From a virus: a stretch of 64,000 nt of DNA. How positions within the stretch are numbered: position 1 is the first letter of the stretch; each line of letters starts with the position of its first letter. Of this stretch, positions 41,722-49,805 are shown in pieces. Position numbers and translations under genes: made by a program. The stretch lies in IMG/VR virus record IMGVR_UViG_3300028173_000007, positions 1 through 64,000 of that record; one strand, written 5' to 3'. Below the pieces are notes generated by a model, which did not search any database, was not told where the DNA came from, and saw only the letters and a program-made list of their open reading frames with translations.

Positions 41722-42591
41722 GTGGCCGAGTGGTGGATCGACAAGGCCGGCCAGCCGGCCAGGCGGGCGCCAAAGCACGGCGGCAAGAGCTCGGGCGTCT
41801 ACTTCGATCCCGACAAGTTCGAGCGGGCCATTCAGGAACAGGGCGACCTTGTGCGCTGGGAGCAGGCGGCCCGGTGCCCGTGCTCGAACCCCACCGGCCA
41901 CGCGGACCCGCTGTGCGAGTCCTGCGGCGGGCAGGGCTGGGAGTATCACTCGCCCCTTGAGATCCGCGCCATCGTCGACCGCCTGGAATTCAGGATCGAC
42001 GCGCTGGAGAAGATGGGGGACTTGGCCTTCGGCTCGGTCGCTTGCACGTTGCAGCCGGTCCACCGGCTCAATTTCCGCGACCGGCTGGTGCTACTTGAGA
42101 ACGTGATCGGTCACTCGGAGCTCACCCGCCGGCGCGGCCAGGTGGACCGGCTCGCCTTCCCCATCGCGCACACCACCGAGCGGGTGCTCACGAAGAACGC
42201 CGCCGGCGAGGAAGTGGTGCGCCAGTGGAAGGCGGGCGTCTTGCGCTTGCGGTTGCAGACCGGCGACCGCACGCCCGGCCCCGTGCTCCGCGAGGGCCTC
42301 GACTTCGCGGTGACGGGCGACGGGCGCATCGACTGGAGCCTCGGGGACCAGCGCGGGACCGCCCCAGGGCTCCCCGAGGGCCCCCGCGCGCCAGGTGGCG
42401 CCTACGCGGTGACCTACTACCACCACCCGAGCTACATCGTGTCCAACTGGCCCTATGCCATGCGAACGCTCCACGTCCAGCGGAAGCGCCCGAGCCCCGA
42501 GCACCTCCCCGGCCCGATCAGCGCCTTCGCCCAGCTTGAGGCCCGCCGCGACGAATTCGGGGCGACCATCGTGGAGGATCCCGGTGCGTGA
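41722..42591 (+). CDS. Neck protein with zinc-binding Cys cluster (head closure candidate)
   Basis: 289 residues, GTG 41722. Four Cys near residues 53-72 (RCPCSNPTGH, LCESCGGQGW) form a likely structural zinc site seen in myophage neck proteins. The rest is beta-rich with an OB-like appearance (VACTLQPVHRLNFRDRLVLLENV, TYYHHPSYIVSNWPYAMR). It lies between the adaptor and a tail-completion-like gene, fitting a stopper or head-closure protein. The stop overlaps the next start by 8 bases (GTGCGTGA). Confidence 0.65.
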   Translation: MAEWWIDKAGQPARRAPKHGGKSSGVYFDPDKFERAIQEQGDLVRWEQAARCPCSNPTGHADPLCESCGGQGWEYHSPLEIRAIVDRLEFRIDALEKMGDLAFGSVACTLQPVHRLNFRDRLVLLENVIGHSELTRRRGQVDRLAFPIAHTTERVLTKNAAGEEVVRQWKAGVLRLRLQTGDRTPGPVLREGLDFAVTGDGRIDWSLGDQRGTAPGLPEGPRAPGGAYAVTYYHHPSYIVSNWPYAMRTLHVQRKRPSPEHLPGPISAFAQLEARRDEFGATIVEDPGA

Positions 42592-43558
42592 GAAGGACCT
42601 CGGCGTCGAGCTCGACGCGCTGCTAGACCTTGAGGGGTGGGGGCGGACCTCGGTGGAGCTCCGCTTGCGCCGCATCCTGCGAATGGCGCGCGCGCACGCG
42701 GTCGAGCTCGCCGGGACCCGCCTCGAAGGGCCGCGCCAACAGTGGGTCGACGCCCTGGGCGAGCCGACCTTCGAGGCCCTCTCCCCCACCATCATGCGCG
42801 CGTCGCTGGTGCTGGGTGAGGGCGGCGCCGCGGGCAACGTCAAGGCCTTCGCCCACATGCTCGAAGAAGGCGCCCCCGCGTGGGATCTGCGCCTGACCAT
42901 GTTCCCCGGCCGCCCCGAGAAGCAGCACCAGATCAAGCGGGACGCCGAGGGGTTTCGCTACCGTTCGATCCCGTTCAAGCACTCAATGGGCGGCGCGAAG
43001 CCCGCGGGGCACCAGTTCACCCGAACCGGCCAGCGCCCCAACAGCCTCGCCCACCGCGGAGCTCTCGACTTGGCCGGGGCCCAGGTCGTGAACCGCGCGG
43101 TGTCCGATGGGATGGCGCGGATCAAGGGCCGCGACGCCCGCCGCGCGGCGGGCCAACTTCCGCCGCACACGCGCGGCAACACGCGCACCGCGCCGGGCCT
43201 CCCGACGAAGTGGGGCGAGCGCCTCGACGCCGGCCTGGCGCCCATCCTGCGGCAACGGCACGTCACCGACATTTTCTCGGGCATGGTCCGCACCTCGAAG
43301 GACTACGAGAAGAAGCAGGACGAGGGCGGCCACATGACGTTTCGGACGATCTCGGAGAATCCGGGGACGCACCGCTACGACACCGACGGACGCGGAGGCC
43401 CAGGAGGAAAGCGCAACGTCATGGGGAACACCTCAGAGCGCAACTGGACGCACCCCGGCTTCCCTGGCGTGTTCATCCTGCGCGATACGCAGTCCTACGC
43501 CTTGAGCATCGCCGGCGAGCACTTCGGCCCGCTCGACTCGGGGGCCCCCGGTGCGTGA
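42584..43558 (+). CDS. Tail completion-type neck protein
   Basis: 324 residues from GTG 42584, which uses the same 8-base GTGCGTGA overlap seen again at 43551. The longer ORF from 42455 would bury itself in the upstream gene. An N-terminal helical region (VELRLRRILRMARAHAVELAG) is followed by a mixed region and HPGFPGVFILRD near the C-terminus, reminiscent of HK97-gp10-like tail-completion proteins (HPG motif). Position before the terminator and sheath genes agrees. Confidence 0.55.
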   Translation: MREKDLGVELDALLDLEGWGRTSVELRLRRILRMARAHAVELAGTRLEGPRQQWVDALGEPTFEALSPTIMRASLVLGEGGAAGNVKAFAHMLEEGAPAWDLRLTMFPGRPEKQHQIKRDAEGFRYRSIPFKHSMGGAKPAGHQFTRTGQRPNSLAHRGALDLAGAQVVNRAVSDGMARIKGRDARRAAGQLPPHTRGNTRTAPGLPTKWGERLDAGLAPILRQRHVTDIFSGMVRTSKDYEKKQDEGGHMTFRTISENPGTHRYDTDGRGGPGGKRNVMGNTSERNWTHPGFPGVFILRDTQSYALSIAGEHFGPLDSGAPGA

Positions 43559-44243
43559 GCATCCAGACGACGCCCTCGGCCCGCAGGCCGTCGCGCCTGG
43601 CGACGGTGGCGCACACTCGCTGTACGCCTTCGCGGAGCGGTTGTTTGTAGAGGCCCTCGTCAACGGGGTGATCCAGTTCCAAGCGAACCCCCGGCATTGG
43701 GATGCCCTGCTCGGCTTCATTGACGAACTCGAACGGGCCAACGTGCGCCGCGTCATGGAGGCCCGCCCGCCCTCGATTCGCCACGGCTACGCGCGCGACG
43801 GGGACCCCTGGCCGGTGATCGGGGTCACGCTGGGATCTGAGGTCCCGAACCTCGACGTAGCGGGGGGCGTGCTGGCGGTCGAGGATGGCGTGCTGGAACT
43901 CGGGGAGATCCGAACGCAGAACCTCGACTTGACGATCTACGCGGACAATCCCGATCTGGCGCTGTACCTGTATCACTGGACGAACTACGTCCTACTCGCG
44001 CACACCGATTGGCTGCACCGGCAGGGTTTGATGATGCCGCAGTTCACCTCGGGGCAGGAGCTCGCGCCCGACCCGCGATACCTCCCCGAGACGTGCTATC
44101 TTCGGCGCGCGACTTGGCAGGTGACCGGCGAAGTGTACGCCGCGATCCCCATGCGTGACCCGCCGGGGCGGGTGTACGCAGCGAACCCGACGGCGGTCGT
44201 AGACGGTCACCGCGGGCTGATCCGAACCGGAGGTGCGGAATGA
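43551..44243 (+). CDS. Tail terminator (putative)
   Basis: 230 residues, GTG 43551. It starts with a helical region (LYAFAERLFVEALVNGVIQFQ), then beta segments (PWPVIGVTLGSEVPNLDVAG, NLDLTIYADNPDLALYL, YLRRATWQVTGEVYAAIP). Tail terminators of myophages combine an N-terminal helix with a small alpha/beta core and are encoded just before the sheath gene, as here. The call rests mainly on position. The stop overlaps the sheath ATG. Confidence 0.5.
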   Translation: MREHPDDALGPQAVAPGDGGAHSLYAFAERLFVEALVNGVIQFQANPRHWDALLGFIDELERANVRRVMEARPPSIRHGYARDGDPWPVIGVTLGSEVPNLDVAGGVLAVEDGVLELGEIRTQNLDLTIYADNPDLALYLYHWTNYVLLAHTDWLHRQGLMMPQFTSGQELAPDPRYLPETCYLRRATWQVTGEVYAAIPMRDPPGRVYAANPTAVVDGHRGLIRTGGAE

Positions 44244-46738
44244 GTGCGAGCTCGGTGCAGACGACGAAGGGCTCAACCCACGTCCCCGGCGTCTATAACG
44301 AAACGAAGGTCGTCGGCATCCCCCTCGCGACGCCTGGCGCAAAGGTGCTCGTGCTCATCGGTGAGGCCGAGGGCGCGGAACCGGGCAAGATCCACACCCT
44401 CACGCGGCCGGGCGCGGCCCGCGCGCTCTTTCGCTCGGGTGACCTGCTCGACGCGGCCCTCATGGCCTTTGACCCGAGCCGCTCGGCGAAGATCACCGGC
44501 CGCCCGGCGCAGGTGTTCGCGTACAAGACGAACCCCGCCACGCAGTCGGCCGTCACCCTCGGGAACGGGGACGGTGACGCCCTCGTGCTCACCAGCCGCG
44601 ATTATGGCCTGTTCACGTCGCGCATCGGCGTTGACCTGACCTTGGGGACGAACCAGGGCTTCAAGGTGGACGTGGAGCTCGACGGGAAGACCGAGAGCGC
44701 CGACGACCTCGGCGGCGTCGCGGCCTTCACCGCCGACTACGCCACCACCGGCGACGCCGCCACCATGCAAATGGTCGTGAGCGACACCGAGATCCGCGCG
44801 GACTACACGGTGGCCCGTGCCGGCCTGGCGATCACCGACCCGGCCGCGGCCGGACTCGTCGAGGTCCTGAGCTCAAGTGCCTACGACGCGCACCAGCGCG
44901 TCACCGTCTATGGGCTGGACGCCGGCGGCGATCCGGTCTTCGAGGTCTTCGCGCTCAACGGCGTGACGGCCGTTGTCGGGTCGCAGACCTTCGGCCAGGT
45001 CACCGGCTGGCGCGTGGATGGCGCCACCGCTGGCGTGATCACGGTGCAGGAGGACGGCGCGGGCGGCGTGCTGGACACCACCGCGGCCACGCTCAGCGTG
45101 GCGGCCACCGGCAAGGTGGAGGTGGTGAGCACCGACGCCGACGACACCGGCCGGATCATCGTCGAGGGCCTCTCCGCGGCCGGGAACCCCATCGCGGAGA
45201 CGCTCACCCTGGCCGGCCTGGGCGTGGTGGCCGGCGCGCTCGTCTTCGACAAGGTGACGCGCGCGCGCCTCGTGGGCGTGGCCGAGGGCAACGTCTCGGT
45301 GCGGCAGAACAGCGACAACGCGGTCGCCTTCACCATCGCCGCGGGCAGTCTCACCGCGGGCGTGGACATCAACGAGGGGCTGTACCTCCCCGACGCGATG
45401 GCCTTCGACTCGGTGATCAGCACCATCCTTGACGCGGCCAGCGTGGGCGCCGTCCTCGTGGTGCGCGGGCTGAACCGGGCCGGCGCCGCGGTGGCCGAGA
45501 AGGTGGCCCTGCTCGACTCGGCCGTGCTCACCACCGCCGACGTGGTGCAGGTGACGCAGATCGAGCTCGGCGCCCTTCCGGTGGCCCGCACGGTGACCCT
45601 CTCGGGAACCGCGGCGAGCTCGAAGGTGGCCGAGCGGCCGCTACTGCGCGACGCCGTGGCCTACTTCAACGCCCTTCCCGGCTTCGCCGCGGCGACGGCC
45701 TCCCCGGCGGCCTTCAAGGTGGTGGACCTCGACAGCGCCAGCCAGTCGATCCGAAGCGCGACCCCCGTCGACTTCGGCGCCGATCTCGTCGCCCTCGTGG
45801 GGTGGTTCAACGCTTCGAGTCGACTCGTCTCGGCCGCGGCCAGCGCCGGCGCCACCGGGGCGCCCTCAGTCCTCGCACAGCGCGCCTACCTCGTGGGCGG
45901 GGCCGAGGGCACCACGGCGATGGATCATTGGCGCGCGGCCCTCCTGGCCGCGAAGAAGGCCACCCTCGACGCGGCCTTCAAGGCCTCCCGCCAGGTGATC
46001 GTTCCCCTGAGCGACTCCGATGCGGTCCACAACCTGATCAACGGCGAGCTCCGCGCCCGCGACGGCGTGCATGAGGCCGCCGCGTTCCTCGGGCTCGCCA
46101 CCACGAAAGACAAGGCCGCGATCAAGACCGCGATCCGCGCCGGGAACAACCGGCAGATCGCGTTCAGTGCGCAACAGGTGGTGGCCTTCGACGACAGCGG
46201 CGCCGAACGCACCATGCCGGCGTGGTCCTGGCCCGTGCTCCTGGGCGCGCTCATGTGCGGCAGCCGCACGGCCGAGCCGCTCACCGAGGCCGAGGGCAAC
46301 ACGATCCGCACGGTGAACCATGCGTCGTGGGATGCGGTCGACGACATCGAGGAAATGATCGCGGCCGGGCTGATCGTCGTGCATGGGCGCCAGGTGGTGC
46401 GCTCGGTGTCCTCGTGGCTGGAGGACGACAATCGGTACTACACCGAGGTCTCCACGAATGAGAGCCTCGACGACTCGGCCTTCAACATGCGGCGCGCGCT
46501 GCGCCCGCTGGTGGGGGCGCCGGACTTCGACGGGAGCGCCTCGACGCTCCGCTCCGCGGCCTTGGCCGAGCTCGAACGGCAGGTGACCCGCGGCGAGATC
46601 AAGACCTTCAACCCCGAGGGCGTGGTCGTGACGGACATCGGGGACGGCTTCGACGTGGACTATGAGATCGAGCCCGTCGAGCCGATCAACTTCATCCGGC
46701 CGACCGCCTACGCTCAGCCGCTCTCTGTCCGCATCTAG
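44240..46738 (+). CDS. Tail sheath protein with three inserted beta repeats
   Basis: 832 residues, ATG coupled to the upstream stop. The N-terminus GSTHVPGVYNETKVVGIP is typical of contractile sheath proteins, and the C-terminal domain has TIRTVNHASWDAVDDIEEMIAAGLIVVHGR and ALAELERQVTRGEIKTFNP. Residues about 205-460 contain three similar beta units with the core V-x-G-L-x-x-x-G-x-x-[VI]-[FA]-E (VTVYGLDAGGDPVFEVFAL, IIVEGLSAAGNPIAETLTL, LVVRGLNRAGAAVAEKVAL). These explain the length well beyond the usual 400-500 residues and probably protrude from the sheath surface. The protein drives contraction during infection. Confidence 0.85.
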   Translation: MSASSVQTTKGSTHVPGVYNETKVVGIPLATPGAKVLVLIGEAEGAEPGKIHTLTRPGAARALFRSGDLLDAALMAFDPSRSAKITGRPAQVFAYKTNPATQSAVTLGNGDGDALVLTSRDYGLFTSRIGVDLTLGTNQGFKVDVELDGKTESADDLGGVAAFTADYATTGDAATMQMVVSDTEIRADYTVARAGLAITDPAAAGLVEVLSSSAYDAHQRVTVYGLDAGGDPVFEVFALNGVTAVVGSQTFGQVTGWRVDGATAGVITVQEDGAGGVLDTTAATLSVAATGKVEVVSTDADDTGRIIVEGLSAAGNPIAETLTLAGLGVVAGALVFDKVTRARLVGVAEGNVSVRQNSDNAVAFTIAAGSLTAGVDINEGLYLPDAMAFDSVISTILDAASVGAVLVVRGLNRAGAAVAEKVALLDSAVLTTADVVQVTQIELGALPVARTVTLSGTAASSKVAERPLLRDAVAYFNALPGFAAATASPAAFKVVDLDSASQSIRSATPVDFGADLVALVGWFNASSRLVSAAASAGATGAPSVLAQRAYLVGGAEGTTAMDHWRAALLAAKKATLDAAFKASRQVIVPLSDSDAVHNLINGELRARDGVHEAAAFLGLATTKDKAAIKTAIRAGNNRQIAFSAQQVVAFDDSGAERTMPAWSWPVLLGALMCGSRTAEPLTEAEGNTIRTVNHASWDAVDDIEEMIAAGLIVVHGRQVVRSVSSWLEDDNRYYTEVSTNESLDDSAFNMRRALRPLVGAPDFDGSASTLRSAALAELERQVTRGEIKTFNPEGVVVTDIGDGFDVDYEIEPVEPINFIRPTAYAQPLSVRI

Positions 46739-46746
46739 GAGGACCG

Positions 46747-47190
46747 ATGCCCAACGCGAACACCGGAATTCAGCGCGGCGCAGTCCAGCACGGCGCTCGC
46801 GGCTACCTCACGGTTGGGGGAAAGACGGTCGGCTATGTGCAGTCCGTCTCCTGGCAAGAGGGCACCGAGTTTCAGCCGCTCGACGTGCTCGACAACTTGG
46901 AGACCGAAGAACACGTCCCGGTGGCCTACACCGTGTCGGGGTCCGTCTCGCTGGTGAAGGTGGTAGACCGCTCGCTCAAGCGGGCCGGGATTCAGACCCC
47001 CATCGCCCAGGTGCTCGGGGCGGGAACGCTCACCATCGAGATCAAGGACCGCCCGACGGATCAAGCTACCAACATCATCGAGGGCGTCCGGTTCAGCACG
47101 AAGTCGGGCAACATGGCGAAGCGCCAGATCACCGTCGAGAATCTCCAGTTCGTCGCGCTTCGGATGCGCGACGAGTCGGGGCTGGTGTAG
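46747..47190 (+). CDS. Tail tube protein
   Basis: 147 residues, ATG 46747 with AGGAGGACCG upstream. It has the size and beta pattern of contractile-tail tube proteins (YLTVGGKTVGYVQSVSWQEG, YTVSGSVSLVKVVDRSLKRAG, LTIEIKDRPT, RQITVENLQFVAL), and it directly follows the sheath gene. It forms the inner tube through which DNA, and possibly cargo proteins, pass. Confidence 0.85.
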   Translation: MPNANTGIQRGAVQHGARGYLTVGGKTVGYVQSVSWQEGTEFQPLDVLDNLETEEHVPVAYTVSGSVSLVKVVDRSLKRAGIQTPIAQVLGAGTLTIEIKDRPTDQATNIIEGVRFSTKSGNMAKRQITVENLQFVALRMRDESGLV

Positions 47191-47251
47191 CAGCACCGCC
47201 CCCCCCCACCCGCACCCCGGCCAGGCCGGGCCTCACGACCAGGGGTAGACC

Positions 47252-47710
47252 ATGACGAAGACCGACGACGCCGCCGCCCTCCTGGGCGAGCTCGACGAAG
47301 CCGCGGCCCTCCGCGAGCTCACCAGCGCAGGCAAGCCCACCGACGCCCCCGAGATCATCCCCCGCGAGAAGGTGATCGGCATCCACTACAGGTGCGGCGA
47401 CGGCGAGGTGCTCGAAGGTGCGCTCACCTTCTCGGTGCCCAGCGTGCGGCAAGAGCGCGTGATCGAGGCGCGCAAGGCGCAACTGTGCGGCGGCATCCCT
47501 CCGATCACCGAGGCGGGTATGTACCTCATCGAGCAGATCGCTTACTTGGAGGTCTGCACCGCCAACCGGCCAAAGTGGATGGCCGAGGTGCAGGACATCC
47601 CCGACCCTGCGCTCCTGGGCGCCCTGTATCGGGAGGCGCGCGAGCACCACGCGCGGTTTCGTGGAGCCGCGCGCGATCTTCGGCCGGGTGCTGGGGACGC
47701 TCAGCGATAG
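47252..47710 (+). CDS. Tail assembly chaperone, first ORF (gpG-like)
   Basis: 152 residues, ATG 47252, after a 61-base gap with a 9-base C run (47199-47207). It is helical and acidic with Ala-rich stretches, lying between tube and tape measure genes, the standard place of tail chaperones. Its 3' end overlaps the next ORF by 50 bases in a different frame. In its last codons TTT at 47657-47659 is followed by C, offering a +1 slip (TTT to TTC) into the frame of the next ORF. Confidence 0.7.
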   Translation: MTKTDDAAALLGELDEAAALRELTSAGKPTDAPEIIPREKVIGIHYRCGDGEVLEGALTFSVPSVRQERVIEARKAQLCGGIPPITEAGMYLIEQIAYLEVCTANRPKWMAEVQDIPDPALLGALYREAREHHARFRGAARDLRPGAGDAQR

Positions 47711-47981
47711 CGAGGCCCGCGTTCGCCAGGCCTGGGAGGATGTCTTCGGGCAGCCCGCGGCGGGCAACCCGCTTTGGCATGACCAGCCCTGGGCGGTGAG
47801 CCTGGCCGCGGTGCTGGAGAAGCGCGTCCGCGAGGACCGCGCCGACCCGGTGGCCTCGCGGGAACTCGAACACCTGCTAGAGTCCTACCTGTCCGGCCGT
47901 GACCCTGACCGATACGACCCGGTGGTCGACGAGATCGAGGCGGCCATCGCACGGGGCGAGGACCCCTTCGAGGACTCGTGA
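47661..47981 (+). CDS. Tail assembly chaperone, second ORF (gpT-like)
   Basis: 106 residues if started at GTG 47661; in phage fashion it may instead be made as an extension of the first ORF by a +1 frameshift at TTT-C (47657-47660), giving HARF then VEPRAIFGRVLG. Helical and acidic (ARVRQAWEDVFGQ, YDPVVDEIEAAIARG). The stop overlaps the tape measure GTG. Either expression mode is possible. Confidence 0.6.
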   Translation: MEPRAIFGRVLGTLSDSEARVRQAWEDVFGQPAAGNPLWHDQPWAVSLAAVLEKRVREDRADPVASRELEHLLESYLSGRDPDRYDPVVDEIEAAIARGEDPFEDS

Positions 47982-49801
47982 GCGACTACAAAACCACCCT
48001 CAAAGTCGACGCGGATACCTCGGGGCTCCAGGCCGCCCGCGACGAGCTCGCCAAACTCCACGAGGAACGCGCCCGCTTTGAGCAAGGCCGAGACCCGACC
48101 ACCGGGGCCCCCGGTGGCGCCGGGGGCCCCGGTGGCGGCGCGGGGGGTGGCGGTGGCGGCGGCGCCGAGGGCGGCGCGCGCGCGGCCCGAGAGGTGGAAG
48201 AAGTAGAGCGCCGGCGGGTGGTCACACGCGACGGGCGGGTCACCACCTACGACTACGACGAAGACGGCAACCTCACCCGCACGAGGACCCGGCGCACCGT
48301 CGGCCAGTGGGGAAAGGACACCGCCGGCCAGGCAGTCAATCAGGCGCCGGGCTACGGCATGATCGCGACTGCGCTCGCCGGCATCCCGGTCATTGGCGGG
48401 CTCCTGGCGTCGGGCGTCTCGGGCCTCATGGAGACCCGCAGCCGCTATGCCGCCTATGAGTCCTCAGAGGCCGACCTCCTGGCGCTTGAGGGCAACACCC
48501 GCACCAGTCGGCCCGAGGGCCTGGGCGTGCGTCTGGGGCTCGGGCCGGCGGCCCTGCGCGGGCAACTGCGCGGGCTCCTGGGCGGCGGGTACAACCAAGA
48601 CGCCCTGACGAGCGCCGGCATGGGCGCAGGGGCCGACGCCATCGCCCGGCGGCTGGCCGTCACGGCGGCGCTCACGGCGGGCGATGCCTACGGGATCGAC
48701 TCGGGCACGTTCGGGGAGTACCTCGGCCAGTGGAAAGAGGGCGGGGGCCTCTCCCGCCGGTCGATGGGCAGCACCGACCCATACTCCCACATGATGCTTT
48801 CGATGAGCGGCGCGCGGCTGGCCGAGAATTCGCCCCAGGACATCGGCCGCTATCTGTCCATGATCGCGGCGAACACCGCGAACATGGCCGAGCAGGGGCT
48901 CAACATCGACCCGCTGGCGCTGGTGACCCTCGGGGAGACTCTGCGCCAGGTGGGAGGCGGGAGCGCAGCGGGGATTGACCTCTCGCGCCAGGCTACAGGC
49001 CTGCGCGGCATGAAGGCCGGCCAGGCCTGGGGGAACATGCTCATGGGCGTGGGCCGCGGCCAGGGCTCGCCCATGCAGGAGGCCATGATTCACGACCTCA
49101 TGGGGACCGGCGACGGCGAAAGCTACTTCGAGAACAGCTTTCGGCTTCAAAACGTCATGCATAACCCGCAGGAGGCGGCGGGCCTGCTCCTGAGCACGAT
49201 CAAGCGGTTTCGGGAGTCGCCGGGCGACAAGTACGAGCGGTGGTGGACGATGAGCCAGTTCTTCCCCGACCAGAACCCGAACGACCTCATGGCGTGGCTC
49301 ACCGGCGACGAGCTCCCCGAACTCGGGGAGGTGTCGGCAGCCCTCGGGGGGAACGTCGGGGACACGGCGGCGGACATCGGCAAGCGCGCCGGCCGGTCCC
49401 GCCAGTTCAAGAAATCCGAGGCGGGCATGGAACGCGAAGACGTGCAACGCCTTCGCGGGGACGCCTCGGCCCGAGGCTTTGTGCTCAAGGCGGATCGGGC
49501 TTTCTTCGACGCCAAGCGGGTGATTCTCGACACAACGATCCTCACGCCGGGAAGCCTCCTGATCAAGACCATCGACCACCTCAAAGACAAGGCGACGGCG
49601 GCGCCGGGCGACAAGGGCGTCATGCGCCAACTGCAAGAGTGGCTCCTGCCAGGCGGGGCGGCGGCCAAGGGGGCGAAGGCGGTCCCGGTCAAAAAGACCC
49701 AAGTGGAGATCGTGCCTACTGAGGGCCTTCAACACATGTTCCGGTTCATCGAGCGTATTGAAAGCGGCGAGGGCGAAGGCGCCTTCTCGAACTACGGGTG
49801 A
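47978..49801 (+). CDS. Tail tape measure protein
   Basis: 607 residues, GTG coupled to the chaperone stop. It begins with TTLKVDADTSGLQAARDELAKL, the typical tape-measure start. A Gly-rich linker (GGAGGPGGGAGGGGGGGAEG), a membrane-like segment (GMIATALAGIPVIGGLLASGVSG, about 127-150) and long helices follow. Position after the chaperone pair is diagnostic. The length predicts a fairly short contractile tail, at roughly 1.5 angstrom per residue about 90 nm. The hydrophobic part may form a channel in the host membrane. Confidence 0.75.
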   Translation: MSDYKTTLKVDADTSGLQAARDELAKLHEERARFEQGRDPTTGAPGGAGGPGGGAGGGGGGGAEGGARAAREVEEVERRRVVTRDGRVTTYDYDEDGNLTRTRTRRTVGQWGKDTAGQAVNQAPGYGMIATALAGIPVIGGLLASGVSGLMETRSRYAAYESSEADLLALEGNTRTSRPEGLGVRLGLGPAALRGQLRGLLGGGYNQDALTSAGMGAGADAIARRLAVTAALTAGDAYGIDSGTFGEYLGQWKEGGGLSRRSMGSTDPYSHMMLSMSGARLAENSPQDIGRYLSMIAANTANMAEQGLNIDPLALVTLGETLRQVGGGSAAGIDLSRQATGLRGMKAGQAWGNMLMGVGRGQGSPMQEAMIHDLMGTGDGESYFENSFRLQNVMHNPQEAAGLLLSTIKRFRESPGDKYERWWTMSQFFPDQNPNDLMAWLTGDELPELGEVSAALGGNVGDTAADIGKRAGRSRQFKKSEAGMEREDVQRLRGDASARGFVLKADRAFFDAKRVILDTTILTPGSLLIKTIDHLKDKATAAPGDKGVMRQLQEWLLPGGAAAKGAKAVPVKKTQVEIVPTEGLQHMFRFIERIESGEGEGAFSNYG

Positions 49802-49805
49802 GCCG

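Noticed and set aside
47199-47207. Run of nine Cs before the chaperone gene
   Set aside because: Lies in a non-coding gap; no regulatory meaning can be argued from the sequence alone.
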